From Paenibacillus_S sp043945595 (GTDB lineage Bacteria > Bacillota > Bacilli > Paenibacillales > NBRC-103111), in NCBI RefSeq assembly GCF_043945595.1, contig NZ_JBIFNP010000001.1, positions 4,588,001-4,652,000 on the forward strand: a DNA stretch of 64,000 bases. Direction: 5' to 3'. The notes under the pieces are model-generated. The model was not told the DNA's origin. It did no database searches and saw only the letters and a program-made list of their open reading frames with translations. Shown here piece by piece: positions 53,266 through 61,768 of this stretch. The translations under genes and the position numbers were made by a program. The stretch's first letter is position 1. Each line of letters begins with the position of its first letter.

Positions 53266-54342
53266 TTAAACGCCGAGCGCACGATACAATTCCTCAATAT
53301 GAATCTCGGCCAAGGCAATGACATTATCCGCACCGCCATAGTAAATTTTCACGATATTGTCTTCGAACAGAACACCGTCCGTAAAGACGACATTACCGAA
53401 GAAGCCTTCCACTTCATAAATGGCTTCCGGCTCAAGGATCGGCTCCTTGGTCTTGGCAATAATCTTATTCGGATCTTCCAGATCAAGCAGAACGGCCCCA
53501 AGGGAATAACGGTTCGTACGATCTGCGCCGTGATAAATTTCTACCCAGCCTTTTTCCGTTTTGAAAGGCACCGCGCCGCCGCCGATTTTCAGCGACTCCC
53601 ATACCGAGTCTACGCCCATCAGGAATTGATGCTCTCCCCAGTGAGTCAAGTTAGGCGAGGTCGCTGTCCACATTTCCGCGCGGCCGATTTGCTTCGGTAC
53701 CGGGCGGTGAAGCGCGAAATATTGCCCGCCGATTTTCTCAGGGAAAATCGTCACGTCTCTGTTCTCCGTCGTGAAAATAATGCCCATACGTTCAACGGAT
53801 TCAAAATCGGTCGTTTTGGCTAAAGCGGTTGTGATCCCTTTGTCCGATACGGCGGTGTAGTTGATATAATACACGCCGTCCAGCAAAGTAATGCGGGAAT
53901 CCTCCGTACCGAAGGCTTCGTAACGGTTGCTCGGGAAAATAAAAGCTTTTTCTTCTACGACAAAGTCCACTCCATTTTTACTGCGGGCCAGTCGCAGGTG
54001 AGACATTGAAGTCAGATACACATAAGTATCTATATCCTTTTGCTTCACCTTTCTTGGATCGGAGAAATCATAGGCTGCATCGCTGCGGTCCAGCGTGTGA
54101 ATATCCACTTCGAAGGTATCGCCCTTTTGTCTCAGGATCGGAACGCGAAGCTTGTTCGCGTCCTCCTGTTTAGGCCGCTCCGCAACGCGGAGAAGCAGGA
54201 TCACTTCATCTTTATAGCGGGCAACGCCAGCATTAAATACGCACTCTACCGTAAAATCGTCTCTTAAAGGCTTGACGTCTTTAGGTGTAATTAAAGGATT
54301 TTTGATATGTCTGGTTATATTTATCTTTGTTGTGGTCTCCAT
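53266..54342 (-). CDS. GH130 beta-mannoside phosphorylase
   Basis: A 358-residue, five-bladed propeller enzyme that cleaves beta-mannosides with inorganic phosphate, giving mannose 1-phosphate. Family pattern: ITRHIKNPLITPKDV, CVFNAGVARYKDEVILLLRVAE, GTEDSRITLLDGVYYINYTAVS with the proton-donor Asp (about residue 148), then FALHRPVPKQIGRAEMW and WVEIYHGADRTNRYSLGAVLLD. There is no signal peptide, so it acts in the cytoplasm on imported oligosaccharides. ATG 54342 (METTTKIN) has GGGGAGA 6 nt upstream. The linkage (beta-1,2, beta-1,4 or mannosyl-glucose) cannot be read. It sits between the binding protein and permease genes. Confidence 0.92.
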   Translation of the reverse strand: METTTKINITRHIKNPLITPKDVKPLRDDFTVECVFNAGVARYKDEVILLLRVAERPKQEDANKLRVPILRQKGDTFEVDIHTLDRSDAAYDFSDPRKVKQKDIDTYVYLTSMSHLRLARSKNGVDFVVEEKAFIFPSNRYEAFGTEDSRITLLDGVYYINYTAVSDKGITTALAKTTDFESVERMGIIFTTENRDVTIFPEKIGGQYFALHRPVPKQIGRAEMWTATSPNLTHWGEHQFLMGVDSVWESLKIGGGAVPFKTEKGWVEIYHGADRTNRYSLGAVLLDLEDPNKIIAKTKEPILEPEAIYEVEGFFGNVVFTDGVLFEDNIVKIYYGGADNVIALAEIHIEELYRALGV

Positions 54343-54379
54343 GTAGTTTCTCCCCATCTTCCCTTAATCATGAATAAAT

Positions 54380-55702
54380 TTACTTTTTGCTGAGCGCCGC
54401 TTTGATTTCCGTTTCCGTTTGAGCCCAAGCTGCAGCCGGATCCGCCCCATTGTTTACAATAGGATTCACGCCTTTTTCCCCAAGGATCGTATGAATATCA
54501 ACCATTTTCGGACTGTTCATTGTCGGAATACCGTTCGGTACCTGCTGCCCGAATACTTTGATCGCAGGATTTTCATCCAGGAATGCTTTAAAAGTATCGT
54601 TCATATCCACATCATCGCGTGCCGGTGTATTATACGTTGCTTGCATAAGCTCCAAGTCATGCTTCGCATCGGACAACAGCCATTGCATGAAATCGAGAGC
54701 CGCCGCCTGCTGTTCTTTCGTCGCGCTTGCGTAAACGACCAAGCCTTTAGCATCTGCAAAAGTTTTCACGTCCGCAGTGCTTACGCCGTCCGGTACAGGT
54801 ACAGGGGCAACTGCATAGTTCTCGCCGAATTTCAAATTAGGGAATTTGTCTTTCCATGTAGCTACATCGGAAGTTCTAAGGTAGCGGCTGACGGCAAGGC
54901 CCGTCTCGAAAGCATCGTTCGCTTTTTGCGACAGCAAATATTTATTATCGCTCAGCTTTTTGAAGAAGGAGAATACATCGGTTGCGGCTTTGCCGTCTGC
55001 AACCATTTTGTTGCCTTCAACAAACATATTGCCGTTCGTGGCCGCATTGTAGAACATGAAGAAATCCGTCCAGCGGAAATAATAAGTAGGCTGCGAAATT
55101 CTGTCATTGAAATAAAGGAACTTGTCCGGGTATTTCGCTTTCAGCTTCTCGCCGACAGCCAGCATTTCGCTGTACGTTTTCGGCGGTTCGTTGACACCGA
55201 TTTCTTTCAAAATATCGGTACGCCAAGCGATCATATCCGAAATCGAGAACACCGGCATCACATATTGGCTGCCATCCGCCAATTTCCAGTTGTTGATCGT
55301 TTTTTCCATCTTCCGGTCGGTTACAACTTTTTTAAATTGATCCGTTTCACCAATATTCACGATCGCTTTATTCTCGGCTAATTGAGCCGCGAAGCCTCTT
55401 GTAATGTTCTCGGACATGGTTGGCGCCGTACCCGAAGCGATAGCGGATTGAATGCCTGCTTCCGATGTCGGACTTTCCGGCATTTGGCTTACTTTAATTT
55501 CAACATTCGGATGATCCTTCGCGTAATCGGCCGCCATCTTGTTCCAGAAGGCCACTTGCTTCGTATTCGGTGCCGACCAGAAGTCAACTGTTACTTTCTT
55601 GCCACCGCTTACATTTGCACTATCATCGGATTTTGCTCCACCACAAGCGGAAAGCGTCAAGACCATAGAGGTGGAAAGCAGCAATGCTGTTATTTTTTTC
55701 AT
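54380..55702 (-). CDS. Sugar ABC transporter substrate-binding lipoprotein
   Basis: A 440-residue family 1 extracellular binding protein. The lipobox is in LLLSTSMVLTLSACGGAK, so it is lipid-anchored to the outer face of the membrane. VTVDFWSAPNTKQVAFWNKMAADYAKDHPNVEIKV starts the mature domain; MAWRTD-like DMIAWRTDILKEIGVNEPPKTYSEM and AATKEQQAAALDFMQWLLSDA are typical. ATG 55702 follows GGAGG at 4 nt; an in-frame ATG six codons upstream has no site. It is the ligand-capture part of the importer with the two permeases downstream. Confidence 0.93.
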   Translation of the reverse strand: MKKITALLLSTSMVLTLSACGGAKSDDSANVSGGKKVTVDFWSAPNTKQVAFWNKMAADYAKDHPNVEIKVSQMPESPTSEAGIQSAIASGTAPTMSENITRGFAAQLAENKAIVNIGETDQFKKVVTDRKMEKTINNWKLADGSQYVMPVFSISDMIAWRTDILKEIGVNEPPKTYSEMLAVGEKLKAKYPDKFLYFNDRISQPTYYFRWTDFFMFYNAATNGNMFVEGNKMVADGKAATDVFSFFKKLSDNKYLLSQKANDAFETGLAVSRYLRTSDVATWKDKFPNLKFGENYAVAPVPVPDGVSTADVKTFADAKGLVVYASATKEQQAAALDFMQWLLSDAKHDLELMQATYNTPARDDVDMNDTFKAFLDENPAIKVFGQQVPNGIPTMNSPKMVDIHTILGEKGVNPIVNNGADPAAAWAQTETEIKAALSKK

Positions 55703-55768
55703 AAAGCCTCCAGTTAGCATGAATTATGGTGTGGAATTACATTATTGAAGAATTACTAAAATTAATTA

Positions 55769-55778
55769 ATCACGTGAT
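55769..55778. promoter_or_regulatory. Candidate LacI operator
   Basis: ATCACGTGAT, a perfect palindrome with a central CG, in the 107-bp gap between the LacI gene and the binding-protein gene, 67 bp upstream of the latter. Central-CG palindromes are usual LacI-family operators. Confidence 0.55.
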
Positions 55779-55809
55779 ATTGATATTAAATCATCATTAC
55801 AAAAGCTTG

Positions 55810-56817
55810 TCAAGAATGTTTTGTAATTCTTGTCGAATTTCGTAGAATAAGCTCGGCAGGAAGCAGTATTTCTTCAGCCGGATCGGTTTTATGGGCCAGA
55901 CGCCAGAACAGCTTATCTACCACTCTTTCACAGAAATGAACCCTGTCAATCCGCATCGTCGTTAACGAGGGGTGGCACATCGACGCTAAAGGAATATCGT
56001 CAAAGCCGCATATGGAGACATCTTCAGGGACCACAATCCCCCGTTTCGACAAATTTTGCATCAATAAAAACGCGGACATGTCGTTGGAACAAAACCATGC
56101 CGTCGGATATTCGCCCAAGCTATCCAGATAACGGGTAAATTCCGCTTCGGTGTGGGAATGCTTCAACAGCATAAAAGATTCCTGCGCCGTTATATTATGC
56201 TCACGAAGGCATGTCAAATATCCTTCATAGCGTTCCATGTAACTGGGGGACTGATCTACCGATCCGATAAAGCCGATGGCGGAATGCCCCAATTCAATAA
56301 GCTGCTCCACCGCTTGGTAAGCTCCGTAACGGTTATTCGTCAATACGCAGTCCATCTTGCAGCCAGGGTAATGGTGATCGACCAGAATGCAAGGGATGCC
56401 TGACGTCTCCAGCTTCTTCAAATAGGCTTTATCCAATTGAGACAAGACAATGACCGCATCCACATCCGAGTTGGTAATGAACGGCGGCAGCACAAGCTGT
56501 TCCACCTGCTCCTGCTGAATGGTATTGACCAGCAAGTGGAATCCCCTTGCCTTCAATTCCTTTTCGATACCCAAATATATTTCGGCAAAGAAACCACTGT
56601 GCTGGATGACAGATTCGGTAGCCACCAGCCCGATATAGCCCCGCTGGACGACGCTCTGCTTTTGCTGGTACCTATAACCCATGCGCTCCGCGCACTCGAT
56701 AATCTTCCTTCTCGTTTCCTCGCTAACTCCCGGTTTCCCCGATAAAGCTTGAGAAACAGTGTTTTTTGTCGTATTTAAAGCATCAGCGATCATTTGCATA
56801 GTTACATGTTTTGGCAT
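55810..56817 (-). CDS. LacI-family transcriptional regulator
   Basis: A 335-residue regulator. HTH: VTMQMIADALNTTKNTVSQALSGKPGVSEETRRKIIECAERMGY. The hinge helix is followed by the periplasmic-binding-like domain (YIGLVATESVIQHSGFFAEIYLGIEKEL ... GIPCILVDHHYPGC ... SVDQSPSYMERYEGYLTCL ... AWFCSNDMSAFLLMQNL ... VSICGFDDIPLASMCHPSLTTMRID). ATG 56817 is about 7 nt after AGAGGGA. It heads the mannoside uptake run and probably represses it until the sugar is present. Confidence 0.93.
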   Translation of the reverse strand: MPKHVTMQMIADALNTTKNTVSQALSGKPGVSEETRRKIIECAERMGYRYQQKQSVVQRGYIGLVATESVIQHSGFFAEIYLGIEKELKARGFHLLVNTIQQEQVEQLVLPPFITNSDVDAVIVLSQLDKAYLKKLETSGIPCILVDHHYPGCKMDCVLTNNRYGAYQAVEQLIELGHSAIGFIGSVDQSPSYMERYEGYLTCLREHNITAQESFMLLKHSHTEAEFTRYLDSLGEYPTAWFCSNDMSAFLLMQNLSKRGIVVPEDVSICGFDDIPLASMCHPSLTTMRIDRVHFCERVVDKLFWRLAHKTDPAEEILLPAELILRNSTRITKHS

Positions 56818-56917
56818 AGACACATCCCTCTTCCATAGACAACTAAATATTACTTATCATATCATAAAGTAAACACAATATTTTGTCACGTTATTTTCAA
56901 TTATTTTCAATGACTAG

Positions 56918-56969
56918 AAAAAGAACCTGAACAAAAGTTGGATACACAACTTTTATTCAGGCTCTTTTT
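56918..56969. terminator. Bidirectional terminator
   Basis: AAAAAGAACCTGAACAAAAG and then TTG pair with CAACTTTTATTCAGGCTCTTTTT (about 20 bp with small bulges), loop GATACA. A similar one lies at 59987-60036. It ends the coat-like gene upstream of lacI. Confidence 0.88.
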
Positions 56970-57015
56970 CAACGGTGCCTGGGATTCCATTGCATTGCCT
57001 TATGGCGGTACGGCA

Positions 57016-57300
57016 TTACAGACTTAAGTTCATATCCTGCACAGCCGCTTGGCTTTCTGTCAATAAAGCTCGCAGCTCATACAGGTGCTTGGAGGACATG
57101 GCAGCATCCTGCTGTAAAATAAGCTTCAGCTCGGGATCTGTCACCAAAGCCTGCATCGTCTTGGATTTGGTTAATCCAACCGTTTTAAAGGCGACAATTT
57201 CATGAACCTCCAGCATTTCATGCAGGGCGTTTGACTTGTTCACTATCGATTCCCCCGTTTGGCCTCTTGGCTTCCTGATCGGTATGACATGAGAGGTCAT
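57016..57300 (-). CDS. Spore-coat-like small protein
   Basis: A 94-residue, mostly helical protein. The stretch NALHEMLEVHEIVAFKTVGLTKSKTMQALVTDPELKLILQQDAAMSSKHLYELRALL resembles the short coat proteins of the CotF group annotated in Paenibacillus (partial memory-based match). The N-terminal VIPIRKPRGQTG is not helical. GGAGG lies 4 nt before ATG 57300. There are no cysteines and no signal. If correct, it would be made in the mother cell during sporulation. Confidence 0.6.
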   Translation of the reverse strand: MTSHVIPIRKPRGQTGESIVNKSNALHEMLEVHEIVAFKTVGLTKSKTMQALVTDPELKLILQQDAAMSSKHLYELRALLTESQAAVQDMNLSL

Positions 57301-57385
57301 GCCACCTCCGTTTTATTTTGCCGGCCTTGGAGCAAATCATACCTGCAATGAAGCAGTTTCCTTACAACTCTGCCAGGACCCGGTG

Positions 57386-58381
57386 CTACTGCCGTTCGGA
57401 TGAGTCGCTGCCAAGCTCAAATATTAATTGCTTAAACGTGTCGTAAGCGGGTTTGGGGGTATAATCATCCCGCATAATTCCGAATTGATAGAAGAGATCA
57501 TCCTTCGAGCTGTCGGCGTCGCGGAGCCCAAAAAGCTCATAATGCGTAATATGAAGCTCCAGGCGAAGCTTGTAAATGGTCCGTATAACCGTCTCCAGCA
57601 CGGCCGCTTGATGCTCGTAAGTTCTTTCCAGCTGGACAAATGGATTTTTTCCGGTAGGCCAGCCGTTTTCCGTAACCCGTATAGGGATAGATGCAGGGAT
57701 ACCAAGAGCCTTCAAGTTGGTTTCCCTTAAATGACGAAGCGTCCGTTCAACGCTAGCCGGTATTTCCGCAATATCGAGCGGCTCCTCGAATACATCCACA
57801 TAAAAATTATGGCCGACAAAATCGACCGAATCCACGAACGGCTTCCCTCCGAGCTTCGCAAGGCTTTCCCAAAAATCCGGGAGCGTCATGGGGCCGTCGG
57901 GCACGGATCCGAATCCTATCTTTACGTGGGGGCAGACGCGCACTGCTTCTTTCTTGGCGGCGACAACCCCTTCCACCAGCGCCTGCAGCGCATACGGCTT
58001 GGAGCCTTCCATAAACGACAGGTTGGCTTCGTTCGTGATTTGAAGCGAAGCCAGGCTAGCGCCATACCGGTGAATTACTTTGCGGACAAAAGCAAGCCAA
58101 AGATGCATATCGATGTCCGGCTCTTGCAGGCATCCGATGACCAGGTCACCCAATAACCCGGAATGAAGATACCGGTCCGCCACTTCTATAGTTCTCGATT
58201 CGGCTTCAGGTCCCGTGTAAATTAAGTAATTTCTTGGAAGCAGCATTTTGCTTTTCCCGCGCAGCTCCTGAAGGGCCGATTGAATGGCACCATCGTCATC
58301 CTGGGGGCCGACAGCCAATCCGACAGGTGTGCCGGCCACACTCATCGGATAAATTCCGAACGTCAATCCTTCACCGTTCAT
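57386..58381 (-). CDS. Clan GH-A glycoside hydrolase-like protein
   Basis: A 331-residue TIM-barrel-type protein. SLQITNEANLSF fits the acid/base Asn-Glu on strand 4 and IRVTENGWPTGKNP the nucleophile Glu on strand 7, the clan A pattern. FVGHNFYVDVF and HYELFGLRDADSSKDDLFYQFGI are further barrel elements. It has no signal peptide, so it is likely cytoplasmic. The exact GH family is not clear to me. ATG 58381 is 10 nt after AAAGGAG; the overlapping GTG 58390 is too close. It is divergent from a MarR gene with paired palindromes between them. Confidence 0.75.
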   Translation of the reverse strand: MNGEGLTFGIYPMSVAGTPVGLAVGPQDDDGAIQSALQELRGKSKMLLPRNYLIYTGPEAESRTIEVADRYLHSGLLGDLVIGCLQEPDIDMHLWLAFVRKVIHRYGASLASLQITNEANLSFMEGSKPYALQALVEGVVAAKKEAVRVCPHVKIGFGSVPDGPMTLPDFWESLAKLGGKPFVDSVDFVGHNFYVDVFEEPLDIAEIPASVERTLRHLRETNLKALGIPASIPIRVTENGWPTGKNPFVQLERTYEHQAAVLETVIRTIYKLRLELHITHYELFGLRDADSSKDDLFYQFGIMRDDYTPKPAYDTFKQLIFELGSDSSERQ

Positions 58382-58412
58382 GCTTTCCACGCTCCTTTAC
58401 CCTATTCAACAG

Positions 58413-58430
58413 ATAGTAAATTATTTTTTA
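58413..58430. promoter_or_regulatory. Candidate MarR operator 1
   Basis: AGTAAATTATTTTTTACT, an 18-bp palindrome with TAGTAAA-type half-sites, 32 bp upstream of the glycosidase start. Confidence 0.5.
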
Positions 58431-58481
58431 CTAAAATGAAGAGAATTCCCAGATACCATGATATAATAATCATATTTCAAT

Positions 58482-58500
58482 CTATTACTACACGTAATAG
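58482..58500. promoter_or_regulatory. Candidate MarR operator 2
   Basis: CTATTAC-TACAC-GTAATAG, a perfect 7-5-7 palindrome about 60 bp upstream of the marR start. It shares the TAGTAAA/TATTAC half-site type with operator 1, so one regulator could bind both. Confidence 0.55.
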
Positions 58501-58560
58501 TAAATAATCATTTACATAATGTCAACCTCACAAAATAAATAATAAAGGATTGTGTACGAA

Positions 58561-58998
58561 ATGAATGCCACGCCCGAACAAATTTCTCAAGACTTCGTCC
58601 GGCTCCTGCCTTTGGTCTATAACAAGCTCGCGTCAAGCCCCAAGAAAGCCTCGAGTCTGACTCATCTGCAAATTCATATATTGGAAGAAATGATGCACGC
58701 CAGGGAAGGAATTTCCGTTACACAGCTGGCTCAGCGGATCCGCATTTCCAAGCAGCAATTGACTCCTCTCATTCATAAGCTGGAAGAACATGAATTCGTG
58801 TCAAAATCGCAAAACCTCGAGGATAAGCGTTCGGTCAAGCTCATGCTTACGGAAAAGGGGACAACCGAGGTCATGAAGCACTGGGAGGGATTCCAGCAAT
58901 TGCTTTCCAGCCGGATCGGCCAACTGGATGAAGATGATTTGTTGGATCTTGATTTCGCGATCAACAAAATCATCCGGATTTTTGCCAAGCTGGACTGA
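58561..58998 (+). CDS. MarR-family transcriptional regulator
   Basis: A 145-residue winged-helix regulator. LTHLQIHILEEMMHAREGISVTQLAQRIRISKQQLTPLIHKLEEHEFVSKSQNLEDKRSVKLMLTEKG holds the HTH and the DxRS-type wing. The N- and C-terminal helices form the dimer. AAAGGA is 11 nt before ATG 58561; GTG 58552 (3 nt from it) is an alternative. It is divergent from the glycosidase and probably autoregulated through the two palindromes. Confidence 0.9.
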   Translation: MNATPEQISQDFVRLLPLVYNKLASSPKKASSLTHLQIHILEEMMHAREGISVTQLAQRIRISKQQLTPLIHKLEEHEFVSKSQNLEDKRSVKLMLTEKGTTEVMKHWEGFQQLLSSRIGQLDEDDLLDLDFAINKIIRIFAKLD

Positions 58999-59062
58999 CT
59001 TCCATAAGCAGCCCTCATCTTGCAGCAAGCGTCTCCGTACGGAGGCTGGCGGCAAACTTTAA

Positions 59063-59087
59063 AAGGCCATCCATGACGGATGGCCTT
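59063..59087. terminator. Terminator between convergent genes
   Basis: AAGGCCATCC (59063-59072) pairs with GGATGGCCTT (59078-59087); loop ATGAC. Short A/T runs on both sides serve marR and the leftward gene at 59115. Confidence 0.8.
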
Positions 59088-59114
59088 AAAGAGAACGTTC
59101 ACATTGCATGGGAA

Positions 59115-59684
59115 TTAATTGACGGGATTCAGAATAAACACGATGACGCTTTTATCCAAACAAAAATTCCAATCGGCAAAAACGTCTGCTATTTCGGTCT
59201 TTAAAATTTGCTGTATTTTATGGCTGCTGCGCAAATATTTCATTTCGAGATTACGCTCGGCCAGTTTTAAGCTTTCTTCAAACCCCAGCCGCATCAGTTC
59301 CTTCCCAATGTTTATAAGGATGCCTTCGCGGATGACGAGGAGCGTTCTTTCATTTAGCATACAGGAGTAGATTGCATCCGGCTTCTTTTGAACCTGCTGG
59401 CTGATGTGTCCGATTTCTTGATGCAGCTCTTTTTGCCCCGCATACTCTTCTGGTGCGGCTTCTACATACTCCCCTCCTGATTCGATACCGACAAAAATCC
59501 CGGAATGGTTATGCATTCCCCAATCATAATAAAACTCTGCTATATTCATACCTGTCAGCAGCAATAAGTAGGCTTTAATTTCAGGAATCAACGACTTCAT
59601 CACAAGGTCTCTAGTATTTAGAATCGAGAGGATTTGAGCTTGCTGAAGCAGGATTTGTTCTGTCGGCGCCAAAAATTTCCGCAA
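59115..59684 (-). CDS. DUF2294/MpsC-like domain protein
   Basis: A 189-residue protein without signal peptide. Two similar halves are visible: MKSLIPEIKAYLLLLTGMNIAEFYYDWGMHNHSGIFVGIE and, later, KPDAIYSCMLNERTLLVIREGILINIGKELMRLGFEESLKLAERNLEMKYLRSSHKIQQILKTEIADVFADWNFCLDKSVIVFIL. The latter resembles the DUF2294 (MpsC) domain of Bacillus-type proteins; the match is from memory and moderate. The start ATG 59684 has no strong ribosome binding site. Function unknown. Confidence 0.55.
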   Translation of the reverse strand: MRKFLAPTEQILLQQAQILSILNTRDLVMKSLIPEIKAYLLLLTGMNIAEFYYDWGMHNHSGIFVGIESGGEYVEAAPEEYAGQKELHQEIGHISQQVQKKPDAIYSCMLNERTLLVIREGILINIGKELMRLGFEESLKLAERNLEMKYLRSSHKIQQILKTEIADVFADWNFCLDKSVIVFILNPVN

Positions 59685-59986
59685 ATAAATGACAATATAT
59701 GGGCGGCTGATACTAACAAAAATAGATTGTGGTTACTTTCCCAAAAGCCTCTCTCAGCAATCTTCCTATGTAGCTTGCAATTTCATTTTGGGATTGTTTT
59801 TTTGTATTATCCAAAAAATCCATCCTCGGTTTAGGTAAAAATGCAGTATTCTATTTACCCTATTTTTTATCTTAATGCCTTATTTCGATTAAATAGAATC
59901 ATCTCTTCAAACAATTGCTTGTTTAAGGATATCCATCTGTGCGCTTCCCTCGTTTCGTCAATTAGTTGTAACCTGAGAATGGGAGC

Positions 59987-60036
59987 AAAAAAAGCCTAAA
60001 TAAAAAGTTGCTGTTAACAACTCTTATCCAGGCTTA
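59987..60036. terminator. Terminator-like hairpin
   Basis: AAGCCTAAATAAAAAGTTG (59992-60010) pairs with CAACTCTTATCCAGGCTT (60017-60034). It is close in sequence to the terminator at 56918-56969 although no obvious gene ends here; it may be a leftover of a lost gene. Confidence 0.7.
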
Positions 60037-60297
60037 TGTCCAGCTCTATCTCTGGTTCATTAATACCGTAATATTGAACACACAGCAAATATTTCGATAA
60101 CGCTCATCCATGCAATCCGAAAGTTAAGGCAAAAGCGTCGTATCTTTCACCCTAACCATTATTTTAATAATTTTTTTATATTAAAACAACATCAAATTTA
60201 AATTGTTTTATGCAGCCTCTGAAGCGCAGCTCATTTCTCCTTGTTTTTGACGCAAATCGTCCGGCATGCGCCATGGCTTTTAATGCTCGTATGTAAC

Positions 60298-60336
60298 AAA
60301 AAAGCGGCGCAGTTATTCAATGCTGCCGCCGCTTTA
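60298..60336 (-). terminator. Terminator of the FAD oxidoreductase gene
   Basis: AAAGCGGCG (60301-60309) pairs with CGCCGCTTT (60327-60335), with an inner CAG/CTG. On the minus strand a TTTTTT run follows. Confidence 0.85.
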
Positions 60337-60367
60337 ATTAGGTTATATGTGATGATGTAGGAACTTA

Positions 60368-61754
60368 CTAAATAATTGCTCTTTGACTTTGCAGTCTTCC
60401 CTGCAGCTGACTTATATTAATTCCCCGCGTGACTTCATTCTGCTCGGCTGCCATTGCAGCCGCAACGCCAGCCGCCTGGCCAATCGCCATGCAGTGGGAT
60501 TGTACTCGTGTCGAAGCCAGCGCCTCATGCGTAGCAGAAATACAACGCCCTGCTACAAGCAAATTGTCCAGATTGACCGGAAGCAAGCTGCGGTATGGAA
60601 TATCGTAGGCATCGTCAAGCTCTGTCCAGACGTTGGTATGGTCGTGCGGACTATGAATGTCGACCGGGAAGCAGCCTTTAGCAATGCTGTCTTCGAATTT
60701 GGCTCCGTGCAGAACGTCATTCTGGGTTAAGACGTAATCGCCGATAATACGGCGCGTTTCCCTTACACCTACCCGGGAAGCGGCGCTGGATAAGGAAGCC
60801 CGCTCGAAGCCCGGCAAGTATTTGCGGGCGAAGGCCACGACGGACATGACTTGCTGTCTGAGATCAATTTCTGCGCGAATCAGCTCTTGATTGTTCGTGC
60901 CATCAATGCGGTTGACCCGGGTTGCGTTAAACAGCACATCGCCGTCGCGATAATCGGAGAACAACGTCAGTCTCTCACGGCCGACATTCAGCTCCCCCCT
61001 TTCCTTCGCTTCGGCCACGGCGCGGTTGAATCCGCTGAGTGCGACCATACGCTTGGCAAAGTGCGCCGGAAGGTTGTCAGGCAGAATCGGATAGGTTACC
61101 CAAACCAGCTCGTCCCGATGGCTTAATGTGTAGTCGATGAACTTGTCCAGATCGACATAGCTCATCTTGAACAGGGATGAAACCGGCTGTGCCAATCCAT
61201 CTGCACTGCGGCCGTATTCGTAGCTCGCACCGGCCGATACCGCAATATCGCCGTCACCCGTCGCGTCGATATACTGCTTTGCGCGGATGATGTCTTTGGA
61301 TGATTTGTTACGAATCCCGATTTCCGTCACCTTGCCGTCCTTCGTTCGCACCTCATCCACATACGTATTCAGCAGCAGCTTAACCCCGGCCTCCAGCACA
61401 AGCTTGTTTAAAACAAATTTCAATATTTCTGCATCGAACGGAGTAATATATCCGCCTGTTCCCTGTGTGGAGCCGGGCTTATCATAGGGGCACTTGACCG
61501 TGCCAGTTGAGCCTTCATATGCAACCAATTCATCGACAACATCTTGAAAGACCCCGCTTATGACTTGACGATCCTGAAAATAATTCGTCATCCAGGGTCC
61601 GGACCAAGCTGCCGGTACCGGCTCCTCCCAGAAAAGAGCTCGGTTCAACGAGCACCGTACTGACGCCGGAACGTGCTGAAGCAATTGCTGCTGCAATCCC
61701 GGCCGGGCCGCCGCCGATGACGGCAACTTCATAATGATAGATGGTTGTGTCCAT
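60368..61754 (-). pseudogene. FAD-dependent oxidoreductase (FAD_oxidored type), 1-nt frameshift
   Basis: The N-terminal dinucleotide fold is YEVAVIGGGPAGIAAAIASARSG, then SSFLGGAGTGSL. After the shift come GPWMTNYF, YITPFDAEILKFVLNKLVLEAGVKLLLNT, YIDATGDGDIAVSAGA, RIIGDYVLTQNDV and NLLVAGRCISATHEALASTRVQSHCMAIGQAAG, the PF12831-type pattern. One extra base lies within GGGTCCGGACC at 61595-61605; removing it gives GSLVGPWMTN and about 461 residues. ATG 61754 follows AAGGAG at 9 nt. It sits directly downstream of the sugar binding protein, so the imported compound may be its substrate. Confidence 0.87.
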
Positions 61755-61768
61755 AGTTACTCACTCCT

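Larger units (their letters stand above)
59685..60367. other. 683-bp AT-rich intergenic region
   Basis: It holds two hairpins (listed separately) and otherwise AT-rich sequence with short T and A runs (for example near 60165-60210). No open frame has a ribosome binding site and coding look. No repeat or RNA gene was recognised. Confidence 0.6.
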
